Part shown: positions 34,123-44,377 of the stretch, piece by piece
Numbering within the stretch: the first letter of the stretch is position 1
Layout: each line of letters opens with the position of its first letter
Source of the DNA: Pseudomonadota bacterium
GTDB taxonomy: Bacteria > Pseudomonadota > Gammaproteobacteria > Burkholderiales > Rhodocyclaceae
DNA: 64,000 nucleotides
Direction: 5' to 3'
NCBI GenBank assembly: GCA_963205435.1
Contig: CAUJIV010000099.1
Location: 1 to 64,000, forward strand
Notes under the pieces: model-generated
The model's database searches: none
What the model saw: only the letters and a program-made list of their open reading frames with translations
Told to the model about the DNA's origin: nothing
Translations under genes and position numbers: made by a program

Positions 34123-34758
34123 ATGATCTATCGCGACAGGGACGAGGCGGCACGGCTGCTGGCCGACAGGCTGCTCGAGTACAAGGGGCGCAAGCCGCTG
34201 GTGCTGGCCATCCCGCGCGGCGCCGTGCCGATGGCGCGGCGGATCGCCGAAGCGCTCGAGGGCGAGTTCGACGTCGTGCTGGCGCGCAAGCTCGGCGCTC
34301 CCGGCAATCCGGAATTCGCCGTCGGCGCCATCGACGAATCCGGCCGGGTCCATCTTTCCCCCCATGCCGCGCTGGCCGGCGCGGACGAGGCCTGGGTCGC
34401 GCGCGCCAGGGCGCGCGAGCTGGAAGTGATTCGCCGGCGTCGCGCCGCCTATTCGCCGCTGCGTCCGCCGATCGACCCGGCCGGTCGCGTCGTCATCGTC
34501 GTCGACGACGGGCTGGCCACCGGCGCCACCATGATGGCCGCCCTGCATGGCTTGCGCAGCCGCGGTCCGCAAACACTGGTCTGCGCCGTGCCGGTGGCGC
34601 CGCCGGACACCCTCGCCGAAGTGGGCCGCCTGGCCGACGCCGTGGTGTGCCTGCAGGCGCCGCATGACTTCCGGGCGGTCGGCCAGTTCTACGCCGACTT
34701 CAGCCAGGTCTGCGACGAGGAAGTGACCGCGCTGCTGGCGGAAGAAAGCCGTACATGA
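34123..34758 (+). CDS. Phosphoribosyltransferase family protein
   Basis: MIYRDRDEAARLLADRL...VVIVVDDGLATGATMMAAL PRPP motif. Confidence 0.9.
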   Translation: MIYRDRDEAARLLADRLLEYKGRKPLVLAIPRGAVPMARRIAEALEGEFDVVLARKLGAPGNPEFAVGAIDESGRVHLSPHAALAGADEAWVARARARELEVIRRRRAAYSPLRPPIDPAGRVVIVVDDGLATGATMMAALHGLRSRGPQTLVCAVPVAPPDTLAEVGRLADAVVCLQAPHDFRAVGQFYADFSQVCDEEVTALLAEESRT

Positions 34759-35141
34759 AGACCCGGCTCGAGGACTGCCCTGCGTACCTGACCCGCGATG
34801 GCTCGGAGATCCGCGAGCTGATGCACCCTGCCGTCCATGGCAATCGCGCCCAGAGCCTGGCCGAGGCGCGGCTGCCGGCCGGCGCGCGCACCCTCCTGCA
34901 CCGCCACCTCGCCAGCGAGGAGCTCTACCACGTCACGGCCGGCGCCGGCCTGCTCACCCTCGGCGAGAAGAAGATCCGGCTCGAAGCCGGCGACACGGCG
35001 CTGATCCCGCCCGGCACGCCGCACTGCATCGAGGCGCTTGGCGGCGAGCCCCTGAGCATTCTCTGCTGCTGCAGCCCGGCCTACCGGCACGAGGACACGG
35101 AGATTCTCGAGCAGGCGCGGCCGGGCGAGCCTGCAGGCTGA
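34755..35141 (+). CDS. Cupin domain protein
   Basis: LLHRHLASEELYHVTAGAGLLTLGEKKIRLEAGDTALIPPGTPHCIEALG. Confidence 0.88.
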   Translation: MKTRLEDCPAYLTRDGSEIRELMHPAVHGNRAQSLAEARLPAGARTLLHRHLASEELYHVTAGAGLLTLGEKKIRLEAGDTALIPPGTPHCIEALGGEPLSILCCCSPAYRHEDTEILEQARPGEPAG

Positions 35142-35157
35142 GGCGGGGAGAAGAAAA

Positions 35158-35946
35158 TCAGGGCAGGCCGCCGCCGGCCCGCATCACTGCCGTGACGGCC
35201 TCGTAGCCCTGGACGAAGAGATTTTCCAGGGCCGGCGAGAAATGCGGCATCGACAGCGCCAGCATGGCGAAGCCGGCCATCAGGGTGACGGGAAAGCCGA
35301 CGGCGAAGAGGTTGAGCGTCGGCGCCACCTTGGTCAGCACGCCGAGCGCGATGTTGGCGACCAGCAGGGCGCCGATCAGCGGCAGCGCCAGCAGCACGCC
35401 GATCGAGAAGATCGCCGCCGCCCAGCGCGCCACGGTTTCCCAGCGGATGGCCAGCACCGGCTCGCCGACCGGCAGGGCGGAGAAGCTCTCCGCCAGCAGC
35501 GCCAGCAGCGCCAGGTGGCCGTCGAAGGCGAGGAAAAACAGCAGGGCAAGCAGGCCGAGGAACTCCGCCAGCACCGGCGACTGGCCGGCGTTCTGCGGAT
35601 CGTAGAAGACAGCGAAGCCGAGGCCCATCTGCAGGCCGATCAGCTCGCCGGCGAGGTCGATGCCGGCGAAGACGATGCGCATGGTGAAGCCGAGCGCGAT
35701 GCCGATCAGGCCCTGCTGCAGGAAGATGGCCAGCCCCGCCCACGAGGCCGGCGCGATCTGCGGCGGCGCCGGCAGCATCGGCGCCACGGCGAAGGTCGCC
35801 GCCAGGCCGGCGAGCAGCTTGACCCGCATCGGCAGCGCGGCATTGTTGAACACCGGCGCCGTGGCGATCAGGCCGAGCACGCGCGCCAGCGGAAACATGA
35901 AGGCGGCCAGCCAGGCATCGAGCTGGGCGTCGGTGATCGAGAGCAT
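35158..35946 (-). CDS. fliR: Flagellar biosynthetic protein FliR
   Basis: Order with fliQ/fliP; MLSITDAQLDAWLAAFMFPLARVLGLIATAPVFNNAALPMRVKLLAGL. Confidence 0.95.
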   Translation of the reverse strand: MLSITDAQLDAWLAAFMFPLARVLGLIATAPVFNNAALPMRVKLLAGLAATFAVAPMLPAPPQIAPASWAGLAIFLQQGLIGIALGFTMRIVFAGIDLAGELIGLQMGLGFAVFYDPQNAGQSPVLAEFLGLLALLFFLAFDGHLALLALLAESFSALPVGEPVLAIRWETVARWAAAIFSIGVLLALPLIGALLVANIALGVLTKVAPTLNLFAVGFPVTLMAGFAMLALSMPHFSPALENLFVQGYEAVTAVMRAGGGLP

Positions 35947-35968
35947 GGTGGCGGGCCCGGCCGGGCGA

Positions 35969-36238
35969 TCAGCCGATCAGGCCCGGAATCGATTCGTAGA
36001 GCCGCCGCATGTAATCGGTGATCACCGTCAGCATCCACGGGCCGGCGAGGACGAGAGTGAGGAACATGGCGACCAGCTTCGGCACGAAGGTCAGCGTCAT
36101 CTCGTTGATCTGCGTCGCCGCCTGGAAGATGCTGACCACCAGGCCGGTGACAAGCGCGGCGAGGAAGATCGGCATGGAAATGAGCAGCGTCACCTCGATG
36201 GCGACGCGGCCGAGCTCGACGACGGTGGCAGGGGTCAT
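35969..36238 (-). CDS. fliQ: Flagellar biosynthetic protein FliQ
   Basis: 89 aa; FLAALVTGLVVSIFQAATQINEMTLTFVPKL. Confidence 0.96.
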   Translation of the reverse strand: MTPATVVELGRVAIEVTLLISMPIFLAALVTGLVVSIFQAATQINEMTLTFVPKLVAMFLTLVLAGPWMLTVITDYMRRLYESIPGLIG

Positions 36239-36252
36239 GGCGGTCCTGCTCC

Positions 36253-36987
36253 TTATCCGAAACTCTCGACGAGCGAGCCGATCACCAGGTTCCAGCCATC
36301 GACCAGCACGAAGAGCATGATCTTGAATGGCAGCGAGACGATCACCGGCGACATCATCATCATGCCCATCGACATCAGCGTGCTCGCCACCACCATGTCG
36401 ATGATGAGGAAGGGGATGAAGACGATGAAGCCGATCTGGAAGGCCGTCTTCAGCTCCGAGGTGACGAAGGCCGGGATGAGCACGCGCATCGGCAGGTCCT
36501 CGGGCTTGTCCACCTTGGGCGCCTTGCCGATGCGGGCGAAGAGACCGAGGTCGGCGCTGCGCGTCTGCTTCAGCATGAAGGCGCGCAGCGGCACGGCGCC
36601 GCGCGCCACCGCCTCCTCGAAGCCGATCCGGTTCTCCGACAGCGGCAGGTAGGCGTCGCTGTAGACCTTGTCCGTCACCGGCGCCATGACGAAGAAGGTG
36701 AGGAACAGGGCGAGGCCGACCAGCACCTGGTTGGGCGGCGAGGTCTGCGTGCCGAGCGCGTGGCGCAGCAGCGAGAGCACGATGATGATGCGCGTGAAGG
36801 AGGACATCATCAGCACCAGCGCCGGCAGGAAGGACAGCGCCGTGATGAACAGCAGGGTCTGGATCGACAGGGTGTAGGTCTGGCCGCCGCCGGCCGCCGG
36901 CGCGCTGGTGAACGCCGGCAGGCCCTGCGCCAGCGCCGTCGCCGGCAGCAGCAGGCCAAGCATCGCCAGCAGGCGGCTAGCCGGCAT
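36253..36987 (-). CDS. fliP: Flagellar biosynthetic protein FliP
   Basis: [52 protein letters not shown]. Confidence 0.97.
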   Translation of the reverse strand: MPASRLLAMLGLLLPATALAQGLPAFTSAPAAGGGQTYTLSIQTLLFITALSFLPALVLMMSSFTRIIIVLSLLRHALGTQTSPPNQVLVGLALFLTFFVMAPVTDKVYSDAYLPLSENRIGFEEAVARGAVPLRAFMLKQTRSADLGLFARIGKAPKVDKPEDLPMRVLIPAFVTSELKTAFQIGFIVFIPFLIIDMVVASTLMSMGMMMMSPVIVSLPFKIMLFVLVDGWNLVIGSLVESFG

Positions 36988-37396
36988 GCTTGCGCTCCAT
37001 CAGCTGCTTCAGGCGGGCGGCGAAGTCCTGGCCGCGCCCCTCCTCGCCAGGCGCCGCGGTGGCGAGGCTGCCGCGCGGCATCTGGTGCACGGCGCTGACC
37101 TGGCCGGGGGCGACGCCGACCAGCAGCCAGGTGTCCTCCAGCTCGAGCAGCACGACGCGCTCGCGCGGCCCGACCGAGACGCCGGCGATGACGCGCAGTG
37201 CGCCTGCCGCGATGCCCTTCGGCGCCGTCAGGCGCTTGAGCAGCCAGAGCGTGCCGACGAGGACGGCGAGGACGGCGCCGAGCCCGAGCAGCATCTGCAG
37301 GAAATTGATGCCGGCCGCCGGCAGCGGCGCGGCCGCCTGCTGCGCCAGGGCGGCGTGCGGCAGGGCGGCGAGCGGAGTCAGGCAGATTTTGCGCAT
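36977..37396 (-). CDS. fliO: Flagellar biosynthetic protein FliO
   Basis: TM plus [35 protein letters not shown]. Confidence 0.88.
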   Translation of the reverse strand: MRKICLTPLAALPHAALAQQAAAPLPAAGINFLQMLLGLGAVLAVLVGTLWLLKRLTAPKGIAAGALRVIAGVSVGPRERVVLLELEDTWLLVGVAPGQVSAVHQMPRGSLATAAPGEEGRGQDFAARLKQLMERKHAG

Positions 37397-37497
37397 GCCG
37401 GCAGACTACTGCCGGCGCGGGGAAAGCGAGACGGGGATTAGGCGGCAAAAACCGCCGCAATTCCGGCGCTGCCGGCCGCCGGACGGGCGGCGGCGGG

Positions 37498-37896
37498 CTA
37501 GCGGTTCAGCTTGCGCATGCGCTCGCTGGGCGTGATGATGTCGGTCAGGCGGATGCCGAACTTCTCGTTGACCACCACTACCTCGCCCTGGGCGATCAGG
37601 GTGCCGTTCACCAGCACGTCCATCGGCTCGCCGGCGAGGGTGTCGAGCTCGACGATCGAGCCGTGGGCCAGCTGCAGCAGGTTGCGGATGGAGATCCTGG
37701 TGCGGCCGAGCTCGACGGTCATCTGCACCGGGATGTCGAGGATCATGTCGAAATCCTGCATCGCCGCCGCCTTGGCGCTGTCGCCGAGCGGCTGGAAGAT
37801 CTCCGCCGGCCGCGCCTGGGCGGCCGCCTGCTCATTCGTGGCGGCGTCCCAGTCATCTGCGGTGGCCTGCTGGCCGCTGGTGTCATTGTCGGACAT
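37498..37896 (-). CDS. fliN: Flagellar motor switch protein FliN
   Basis: DIPVQMTVELGRTRISIRNLLQLAHGSIVELDTLAGEPMDVLVNGTLIAQGEVVVVNEKFGIRLTDI. Confidence 0.96.
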   Translation of the reverse strand: MSDNDTSGQQATADDWDAATNEQAAAQARPAEIFQPLGDSAKAAAMQDFDMILDIPVQMTVELGRTRISIRNLLQLAHGSIVELDTLAGEPMDVLVNGTLIAQGEVVVVNEKFGIRLTDIITPSERMRKLNR

Positions 37897-37907
37897 GATG
37901 TCTGCTC

Positions 37908-38894
37908 CTATGGATTTTCGCCCTTTTCGGCCGCCAGGAAACGCTCGACCTTGAGGGCGTACTGGCCGTTCTGCAGGCCGTAGCGGCACTCCATCACCGG
38001 CGTGTTGCTCACCTCGGCGACGATGGTCTCGGCGATGTCGAAGGGAATGATGTCGCCCGCCTTCATCTTGATGATCTGGCCGAGCGTGATGTCCCTGCTG
38101 CCGAGCCGGGCGACCAGCTCGACGTCGGCCGACTGCAGCTGCCGCGTCAGCGTGCCGATCCAGCGCTTGTCCGAGGCGAGATGATCGCCCTGCATGGTGC
38201 TGTAGAGCAGGTCGCGGATCGGCTCGAGCATGGAATAGGGCATGCAGATCTGCATTTCCGCCGAGGCGCCGGAGAACTCGAGCGTCACCGTGTAGCTGAT
38301 GACGACTTCGCTCGGCATGGCGATGTTGGCGAACTGGGAGTTCACTTCCGAGCGGATGTACTCCAGCTTCAGCTCGAAGACCGGCTTCCAGGCCTTTTCC
38401 AGCTCGGCGAAGACCACGTTGAGCAGGCTCTGGATGATGCGCTGCTCGGTGGCCGTGAACTCGCGGCCCTCGACGCGGGTGTGGAAGCGGCCGTTGCCGC
38501 CGAACATGGTGTCGACGACGAGGAACACCAGGTTCGGGTCGAGCACGATCAGGCCGGTGCCGCGCAGCGGGTTGAAATGCACCAGATTGAGGTTGCTCGG
38601 CACCACCAGGTTGCGGGTGAATTCGCTGTACTTCTGCACGCGCACCGGACCGAAGACGGTCTCCAGGCTGCGGTGCATGTAGTTGAACAGGCCGATGCGC
38701 AGGTTGCGGGCGAAGCGCTCGTTGATCAGCTCCATCGTCGGCATGCGGCCGCGCACGATGCGCTCCTGGCGGCCGATGTCGTAGGGCTTCACGCCGCTCT
38801 CGGCCGGCGCTTCCTGCGCCGGCTCGTCGGCCTCGCCGGTGACGCCCTTGAGCAGGGCGTCGACCTCTTCCTGGGAGAGAAAATCCTGGGCCAT
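37908..38894 (-). CDS. fliM: Flagellar motor switch protein FliM
   Basis: MAQDFLSQEEVDALLKGV...GRMPTMELINERFARNLRIGLFNYMHRS. Confidence 0.97.
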   Translation of the reverse strand: MAQDFLSQEEVDALLKGVTGEADEPAQEAPAESGVKPYDIGRQERIVRGRMPTMELINERFARNLRIGLFNYMHRSLETVFGPVRVQKYSEFTRNLVVPSNLNLVHFNPLRGTGLIVLDPNLVFLVVDTMFGGNGRFHTRVEGREFTATEQRIIQSLLNVVFAELEKAWKPVFELKLEYIRSEVNSQFANIAMPSEVVISYTVTLEFSGASAEMQICMPYSMLEPIRDLLYSTMQGDHLASDKRWIGTLTRQLQSADVELVARLGSRDITLGQIIKMKAGDIIPFDIAETIVAEVSNTPVMECRYGLQNGQYALKVERFLAAEKGENP

Positions 38895-38907
38895 GGGGCT
38901 TCGGCGG

Positions 38908-39546
38908 CTACTGGATGATGAAGGAGGTGAAGAACACGCTCTGCACCGGATCGTCGGCCGCCGCCTTCGCCAGGACCTTTGCCGGCCTGGCCGTCACGGC
39001 ATTCTCGTCCTGCTCCGTCGTTTCTTCGCCGGAGGCGGTGGCGTCGGCCGGCTCCGCGCTCGCCGGCTCCTCGAGCACGATCGGCTTGATCGGCTTGCCG
39101 GCCGCGGCCAGCAGGATGTTGCCGGCCGTCTGCCGCATTTCCTCGGCGAGGCGCTCGCGGCCCTCGCCCGAGGAGATCTGGCTCGGCTTCTTCGACGCCA
39201 GCAGAGTCAGCATGCGGTGACGGACCTCCGGCATGTGCAGCTTGATGGCATCAACCGCGGACGGATCGAGAACCTTCAGCGTCGCCGCCACCTGCAGGTA
39301 CTGTTCGCCCTCATCAGAGGAGAGGTTGACCGTAAACGGTTCCAGCGCGACGAAGATCGGCGCCTTTGCCGCCACCGGCTTTTGCTCCGGCGCCTGTTCG
39401 CTCTTGCCCTGGAGAAAGAAATAGCCTCCCCCGCCCGCGGCGGCGAGCAGCACGACCAGGCCGATGACCAGCGGCAGCTTGCTTTTCTTGCGCGGCTTCT
39501 CCTCGCCGGCTTCTTCCTTCTCCCTGGCGTCTGGCGCTTTCGCCAT
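38908..39546 (-). CDS. fliL: Flagellar basal body-associated protein FliL
   Basis: Single TM, VALEPFTVNLSSDEGEQYLQVAATLKVLD...RHRMLTLLASKKPSQISSGEGRERLAEEMRQT. Confidence 0.93.
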   Translation of the reverse strand: MAKAPDAREKEEAGEEKPRKKSKLPLVIGLVVLLAAAGGGGYFFLQGKSEQAPEQKPVAAKAPIFVALEPFTVNLSSDEGEQYLQVAATLKVLDPSAVDAIKLHMPEVRHRMLTLLASKKPSQISSGEGRERLAEEMRQTAGNILLAAAGKPIKPIVLEEPASAEPADATASGEETTEQDENAVTARPAKVLAKAAADDPVQSVFFTSFIIQ

Positions 39547-39637
39547 GAATCGCTCCCGTTCTCCGATTATTCGTGAGGTTACCGTGGGACTTCGTCGACT
39601 AATCCTTCATTCGCCCGCTGCATGTCGTGGCGGCGCA

Positions 39638-40705
39638 TCAGGCGAAGGTGTCGATCATGCCTTCGCTGCGATAGGCCCACCCTGTCGCCAATGGCGCTTC
39701 TGCCCGTTCGCCGCCGTGCCGATAGCCGTCGCCGGCAGGGTGTTCAGACGGCAGGTTGCCGCCTTCCTGGCGCGACGACTCGGCATTGACGCTGGCCTGA
39801 CCGAGGCTGATGCCGGCCTCGGCGAGGATTTCCCGCAGCCGCGGCAGGGCCTGCTCGAGCGCCTCGCGCGCGGCGGGGCTGGCCGAGACGAAGGTCGCGC
39901 TGGTCTGATCGCCGCTGATCGAAATGCTGACTTCGAGGCGGCCAAGATGCGGTGGCGTCAGCGTCAGCTCGGCGCGGCTCTCCTGGCGATTCGCCAACAG
40001 GGTGATTTTCTGGCCGATCTCGCCCTCCCAGCCGCGCGCGCCCAGTGGCGTCGTCACCGGCAGGGATACGACCGGCCTGCCGGCTTGCGGCTCTTGAGAA
40101 ACCGTCGCTGCCGCTGCCAGATGCGGCGCCTGCCAGATCTCGCCGGCCTTCTGCCCGGTCGGTTCTGCCGCTGCCAGCTTGCCGGCCGAAGCAGCTGAGG
40201 CGACTTGCGCGGTTTCCTGGCCGCCGCTCAGGGATGCCAATGCCGAGCCCCCATTGGAGGCAGTGGCCGCAGAAGCTTCCGGCTTCGCCTGCTCGGTTTC
40301 TGCCGGCAGGGTTTCCCGATTCGCCGCCATGATCAAGCCCTGCCTGTCGATTGCGGGGGAAGCGGCGGGTATCTCCGGCTGCAGGGCAGTTCCTTGCGCA
40401 GGCTCCGCCGTCGCATCCTGTGGCATCAGGACGGGCAGTCCGGGCAGCAGGGCGGCAAGATCGATGATCTCGACTGGCATTTCATCCGCCTCGGCGCTCT
40501 CGGCCGTTTCGTCAGCGGGCAGCAAGGCGGCAAGATTTTCTGGCGAGAAGGCGTCTTTTGCCGGCAGGGCGATCTGTGCCGTCAGCAGACCGGCGAAATC
40601 GATACTGTCCTCAGTTGCCCCAAGGCCATTGGCGCCACCGGGCAGGGCGGCCTTTTCCGGGCTGGCGCCGGAACTGGACAAATTTACGACGGCGATCTGT
40701 GTCAT
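39638..40705 (-). CDS. fliK: Flagellar hook-length control protein FliK
   Basis: Ala/Pro-rich N-term; C-term AELTLTPPHLGRLEVSISISGDQTSATFVSASPAAREALEQALPRLREILAEAGISLGQASV. Confidence 0.92.
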   Translation of the reverse strand: MTQIAVVNLSSSGASPEKAALPGGANGLGATEDSIDFAGLLTAQIALPAKDAFSPENLAALLPADETAESAEADEMPVEIIDLAALLPGLPVLMPQDATAEPAQGTALQPEIPAASPAIDRQGLIMAANRETLPAETEQAKPEASAATASNGGSALASLSGGQETAQVASAASAGKLAAAEPTGQKAGEIWQAPHLAAAATVSQEPQAGRPVVSLPVTTPLGARGWEGEIGQKITLLANRQESRAELTLTPPHLGRLEVSISISGDQTSATFVSASPAAREALEQALPRLREILAEAGISLGQASVNAESSRQEGGNLPSEHPAGDGYRHGGERAEAPLATGWAYRSEGMIDTFA

Positions 40706-40743
40706 GGTGGCTACCTCGCAAGCATGAACTGCGAAGCTTCAGG

Positions 40744-40759
40744 TGCAAGGTTCGTGCCT
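40744..40759 (-). promoter_or_regulatory. Predicted sigma54 promoter upstream of fliK
   Basis: Minus strand AGGCACG-AACC-TTGCA, matches TGGCACG-N4-TTGCA except first base. Confidence 0.75.
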
Positions 40760-40776
40760 GCTGCCTCTTTGCCGAC

Positions 40777-41217
40777 TCATTGGCTCTCGCTGCGGCGCAA
40801 TTTTGCGGCATGTTCGTCCTGCGCCCGCTGCTCGGTTTTTGCCTCCTTGCGGACCTCGCTGGCGCGGTGTCTTTGCGAAAGCGCATCGAAGGCCATGGCG
40901 CGATTGCGCTGATCCAGCCAGTTTTTCTGGCCGTCGAGGGTGCGCTGGCGCGAGGACTCGACCAGGCTGCGTTGCTGGGCGATGGCCTCGTCGAGCCGAT
41001 CGAGAAAAGTGTGGTAATTGCCCCATTCGTCGCGCGTCAGGCCGTTGCGGGCGGCCTCGCGGAAGCGGCCCTCGTATTCCTCGCGGTATTGCTCGAGCAG
41101 GGCAAGGGTCTTTTCCACTTCCTGCTCGCTGGCCAGCAACTGGCCGAGCCGGCGCGCCGCATCGTCCTTGCGCGCGTTCGACAGGTCGAGCAGCGGTTGC
41201 AGCGGGAAGGTTTTCAT
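40777..41217 (-). CDS. fliJ: Flagellar export protein FliJ
   Basis: MKTFPLQPLLDLSNARKDDAARRLGQLLASEQEVEKTLALLEQYREEYEGRFREAARNGLTRDEWGNYHTFLDRLDEAI. Confidence 0.92.
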   Translation of the reverse strand: MKTFPLQPLLDLSNARKDDAARRLGQLLASEQEVEKTLALLEQYREEYEGRFREAARNGLTRDEWGNYHTFLDRLDEAIAQQRSLVESSRQRTLDGQKNWLDQRNRAMAFDALSQRHRASEVRKEAKTEQRAQDEHAAKLRRSESQ

Positions 41218-41281
41218 CCATCGGCTCCTGGACGGGTTAACGGATCGTTGCTCGCCGGCTTGAGTCCCAACAGGAAGGATT

Positions 41282-42685
41282 TCACGGCTCGACGCCGAAC
41301 AGGTGGTGCAGCTTGACCACGGCGTCCTGGTAGTTTTCCCGCTCGTCCATGCCCTGTTGCAGGAAGGCCTCGAAGGCCGGCTGCAGGGCGATGGCCTGGT
41401 CGATGGCCGGATCGGAGCCGGCGGCATAGGCGCCGACCGAGATCAGGTCGCGCGAGCGCTGGTAGCGCGAATACAGCTGCTTGAAGCGGCGCACCATGTC
41501 GAGGTGCTGCGGCTTGATCAGCCCGGTCATGGCGCGCGAGATCGAGGCCTCGATGTCGATCGCCGGATAGTGGCCCTGGTCGGCCAGCTGGCGGGAGAGG
41601 ACGATGTGGCCGTCGAGGATGGCGCGCGCCGCGTCGGCGATCGGATCCTGCTGGTCGTCGCCTTCGGCCAGCACGGTGTAGAAGGCGGTGATCGAGCCGC
41701 CGCCCTCCGGGCCGTTGCCGGCGCGCTCGACCAGCTGCGGCAGGCGGGCGAACATCGAGGGCGGGTAGCCGCGCGTCACCGGCGGCTCGCCGATGGCCAG
41801 CGCGATCTCGCGCTGCGCCATGGCGAAGCGGGTGAGCGAGTCCATGATCAGCAGGACGTGGCGGCCCTGGTCGCGGAAATGCTCGGCGATGGCGGTGGCG
41901 TAGGCCGCGCCCTGCAGCCGCATCAGCGGGCTGGTGTCGGCCGGCGCGGCGACGACCACCGAGCGGGCGCGCCCCTCGGCGCCAAGGATGTTCTCGATGA
42001 ACTCCTTCACCTCGCGGCCGCGCTCGCCGATCAGGCCGACGACGATCACCTCGGCCGCGGTGAAGCGCGCCATCATGCCGAGCAGCACGCTCTTGCCGAC
42101 GCCCGAGCCGGCGAACAGGCCGAGGCGCTGGCCGCGACCGACCGTCAGCATGGCGTTGATGGCGCGGATGCCGACGTCCAGCGAGGTCTGGATCGGCGCC
42201 CGCTGCAGCGGGTTGAAGGGCCGGCTCTGCAGGGAGCGGGCATGGTGGGTGTTGAGCGCTCCGCCGCCGTCGAGCGGGCGGCCGGCGCCGTCGAGCACGC
42301 GGCCGAGCAGTTCCTCGCCGACCGGCAGGTGCTTGGCCCGGTCCGACAGGCGCCGGCTGGGCTGCGGCCGCTCGCCGATGGACGGCAGCTCCTGGCGGCT
42401 TTCCATCGGCTCGACCCGGGCGCCCGGCGCCAGGCCATAGACGTCATCGGTCGGCATCATGAAGAGCTTCTCCCCCGAGAAGCCGACCACTTCGGCCTCG
42501 ACCGTGGCGCCGCCGGGCAGGGTGATGTGGCAGCCCGAGCCGAGCGGCAGCTTGAGGCCGGCGGCTTCCATCACCAGCCCGTTGATGCGCGTCAGGCGGC
42601 CGCTGACCTGGAAGGGCGCGTCCTTGGCGGCGAGGCCGTGACAATCGCCGAGGAATTGCCGCCAGCGCTGATGGTGGGGATTCAT
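41282..42685 (-). CDS. fliI: Flagellum-specific ATP synthase FliI
   Basis: [46 protein letters not shown]. Confidence 0.97.
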   Translation of the reverse strand: MNPHHQRWRQFLGDCHGLAAKDAPFQVSGRLTRINGLVMEAAGLKLPLGSGCHITLPGGATVEAEVVGFSGEKLFMMPTDDVYGLAPGARVEPMESRQELPSIGERPQPSRRLSDRAKHLPVGEELLGRVLDGAGRPLDGGGALNTHHARSLQSRPFNPLQRAPIQTSLDVGIRAINAMLTVGRGQRLGLFAGSGVGKSVLLGMMARFTAAEVIVVGLIGERGREVKEFIENILGAEGRARSVVVAAPADTSPLMRLQGAAYATAIAEHFRDQGRHVLLIMDSLTRFAMAQREIALAIGEPPVTRGYPPSMFARLPQLVERAGNGPEGGGSITAFYTVLAEGDDQQDPIADAARAILDGHIVLSRQLADQGHYPAIDIEASISRAMTGLIKPQHLDMVRRFKQLYSRYQRSRDLISVGAYAAGSDPAIDQAIALQPAFEAFLQQGMDERENYQDAVVKLHHLFGVEP

Positions 42686-42723
42686 TTGCGAAGCCTCGAT
42701 CGCGTCCGGAGCGGTCCGTTCCT

Positions 42724-43353
42724 TCACGCCTGCGGCTCTACCCATTCGGCGCTGGCGCCGATGCTCTCGACGGCACGTTGCCAGCGGCTGGCGAGGCTGG
42801 CGTCGAGCTGGCTGGCGCCGGCCTCGATGCGCAGGCCGCCACGCGCTTGACCCGGTTCTTCGACGATGCGATGACCGAGGTGGGCCAGCTGGTCGCCGAG
42901 GTGCGAGCGCACCAGCGCGGCGTCCTCGGGGTGGAGGTGAATGGCGGCGTGCTGCTGCGGCAGCTGGTTCAGGGCCTCGCGCACCACGTCGAGGATCGCC
43001 TCTGGCCGTGCCTTGATGGCCTGGCGCACCACCCGGCGGGCCACCTCGAGCGAGAGCCCGAGCAGCTCTTCGGCGACCTGCTGGTCGAGCGCGGCGAGGG
43101 CGCCATCCAGCTGCTCGACCAGGGTGTGCAGGCGCAGCGCCTCCATGCGGGCGCGCGCCGTGCCTTCCTCGTAGCCGGCGTCATAGCCCTGCTTGTGGGC
43201 ATCGCGATGGATGCGCTCGATGTCTTCCACCGTCGGCAGGTTGGTGGCCGGCGCGGCTGTGCCTGAGGGCGCCGGGCGCTTCGTCTCGAAGCTGCCCAGT
43301 TCCCAGCGCTGCCAGGCGCTGACGTCCTGCTTGTTTGGAAACATGGCGGGCAT
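42724..43353 (-). CDS. fliH: Flagellar assembly protein FliH
   Basis: [20 protein letters not shown]...[45 protein letters not shown]. Confidence 0.92.
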   Translation of the reverse strand: MPAMFPNKQDVSAWQRWELGSFETKRPAPSGTAAPATNLPTVEDIERIHRDAHKQGYDAGYEEGTARARMEALRLHTLVEQLDGALAALDQQVAEELLGLSLEVARRVVRQAIKARPEAILDVVREALNQLPQQHAAIHLHPEDAALVRSHLGDQLAHLGHRIVEEPGQARGGLRIEAGASQLDASLASRWQRAVESIGASAEWVEPQA

Positions 43354-43366
43354 GGCGCTTGCGGCC

Positions 43367-44362
43367 TCAGATGAATTCGTCCTGGCCCTTGCCGCCGAGC
43401 TGGAGCTGGCCCTCGTCGGCCAGGCGGCGGGCCACCTTGAGGATCTCCTTCTGCTCGCGCTCGACCTCGGACAGGCGCACCGGGCCCTTCGACTCGAGGT
43501 CGTCGCGCAGCATCTCGGCGGCGCGCTGCGACATGTTCTTGAAGATCTTCTCGCGCAAGTCTTCGTTGGCTCCCTTCAGGGCGAGGACAAGGGATTCCGA
43601 CTGGATCTCGCGCAACAGCAGCTGGATGCCGCGGTCGTCGATGTCCATCAGGTTTTCGAAGACGAACATCTCGTCGATGATCTTCTGCGCCAAATTCTCG
43701 TCGTACTCGCGCACGCTGTCGAGGATGGCCGTCTCGTTGGCCGAGCCGACGAAGTTGAGGATTTCCGCCGCCGTGCGAACGCCGCCCATCGAGGCCTTCT
43801 TGCCGCTCGACGAGCCGGCAAGGATGCGCGCGAGGGACTCGTTCAGTTCCTGCAAGGCCGTCGGCTGCACGCCGTCGAGCGTGGCGATGCGCAGCAGCAC
43901 GTCGTTGCGCAGCCGGTCGCTGAAATGCTTGAGGATCTCGCCGGCCTGGGCGAAGTCGAGATGCACCAGGATGGTGGCGATGATCTGCGGGTGCTCGCCG
44001 CGGATCAGCTCGGAGACGGTGACCGGGTCCATCCATTTCAGGCCGTCGATGCCGGCCGTGTCCTCGCCGCTCAGCACGTTGGAGATGACAGTCGAGGCCT
44101 GCTCGCTGTCGAGCGCCTTGTTGAGCATGCCGCGGATGTAGTCTTCGCCGGCCGCCAGCGGCGCCCCGGCCTGGGTGACCGTGTTGAATTCGTCGACGAC
44201 GGCCTCGACCTGTTCGCGCGACACGCGCCCCAGCGCCGCCATGGCGGCGCCGACTTTCTGCACCTCGCGCGGGTTGAGGTGCTTGAGCACGCTTGCCGCC
44301 TCGTCCTCGCCGAGCGCCAGCAGCAGCATGGCGCTCTTGTGGATCCCTGCATCGCTCGCCAT
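43367..44362 (-). CDS. fliG: Flagellar motor switch protein FliG
   Basis: HKSAMLLLALGEDEAASVLKHLNPREVQKVGAAMA...EHPQIIATILVHLDFAQAGEIL. Confidence 0.97.
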   Translation of the reverse strand: MASDAGIHKSAMLLLALGEDEAASVLKHLNPREVQKVGAAMAALGRVSREQVEAVVDEFNTVTQAGAPLAAGEDYIRGMLNKALDSEQASTVISNVLSGEDTAGIDGLKWMDPVTVSELIRGEHPQIIATILVHLDFAQAGEILKHFSDRLRNDVLLRIATLDGVQPTALQELNESLARILAGSSSGKKASMGGVRTAAEILNFVGSANETAILDSVREYDENLAQKIIDEMFVFENLMDIDDRGIQLLLREIQSESLVLALKGANEDLREKIFKNMSQRAAEMLRDDLESKGPVRLSEVEREQKEILKVARRLADEGQLQLGGKGQDEFI

Positions 44363-44377
44363 GGCGTTCTATCCCCC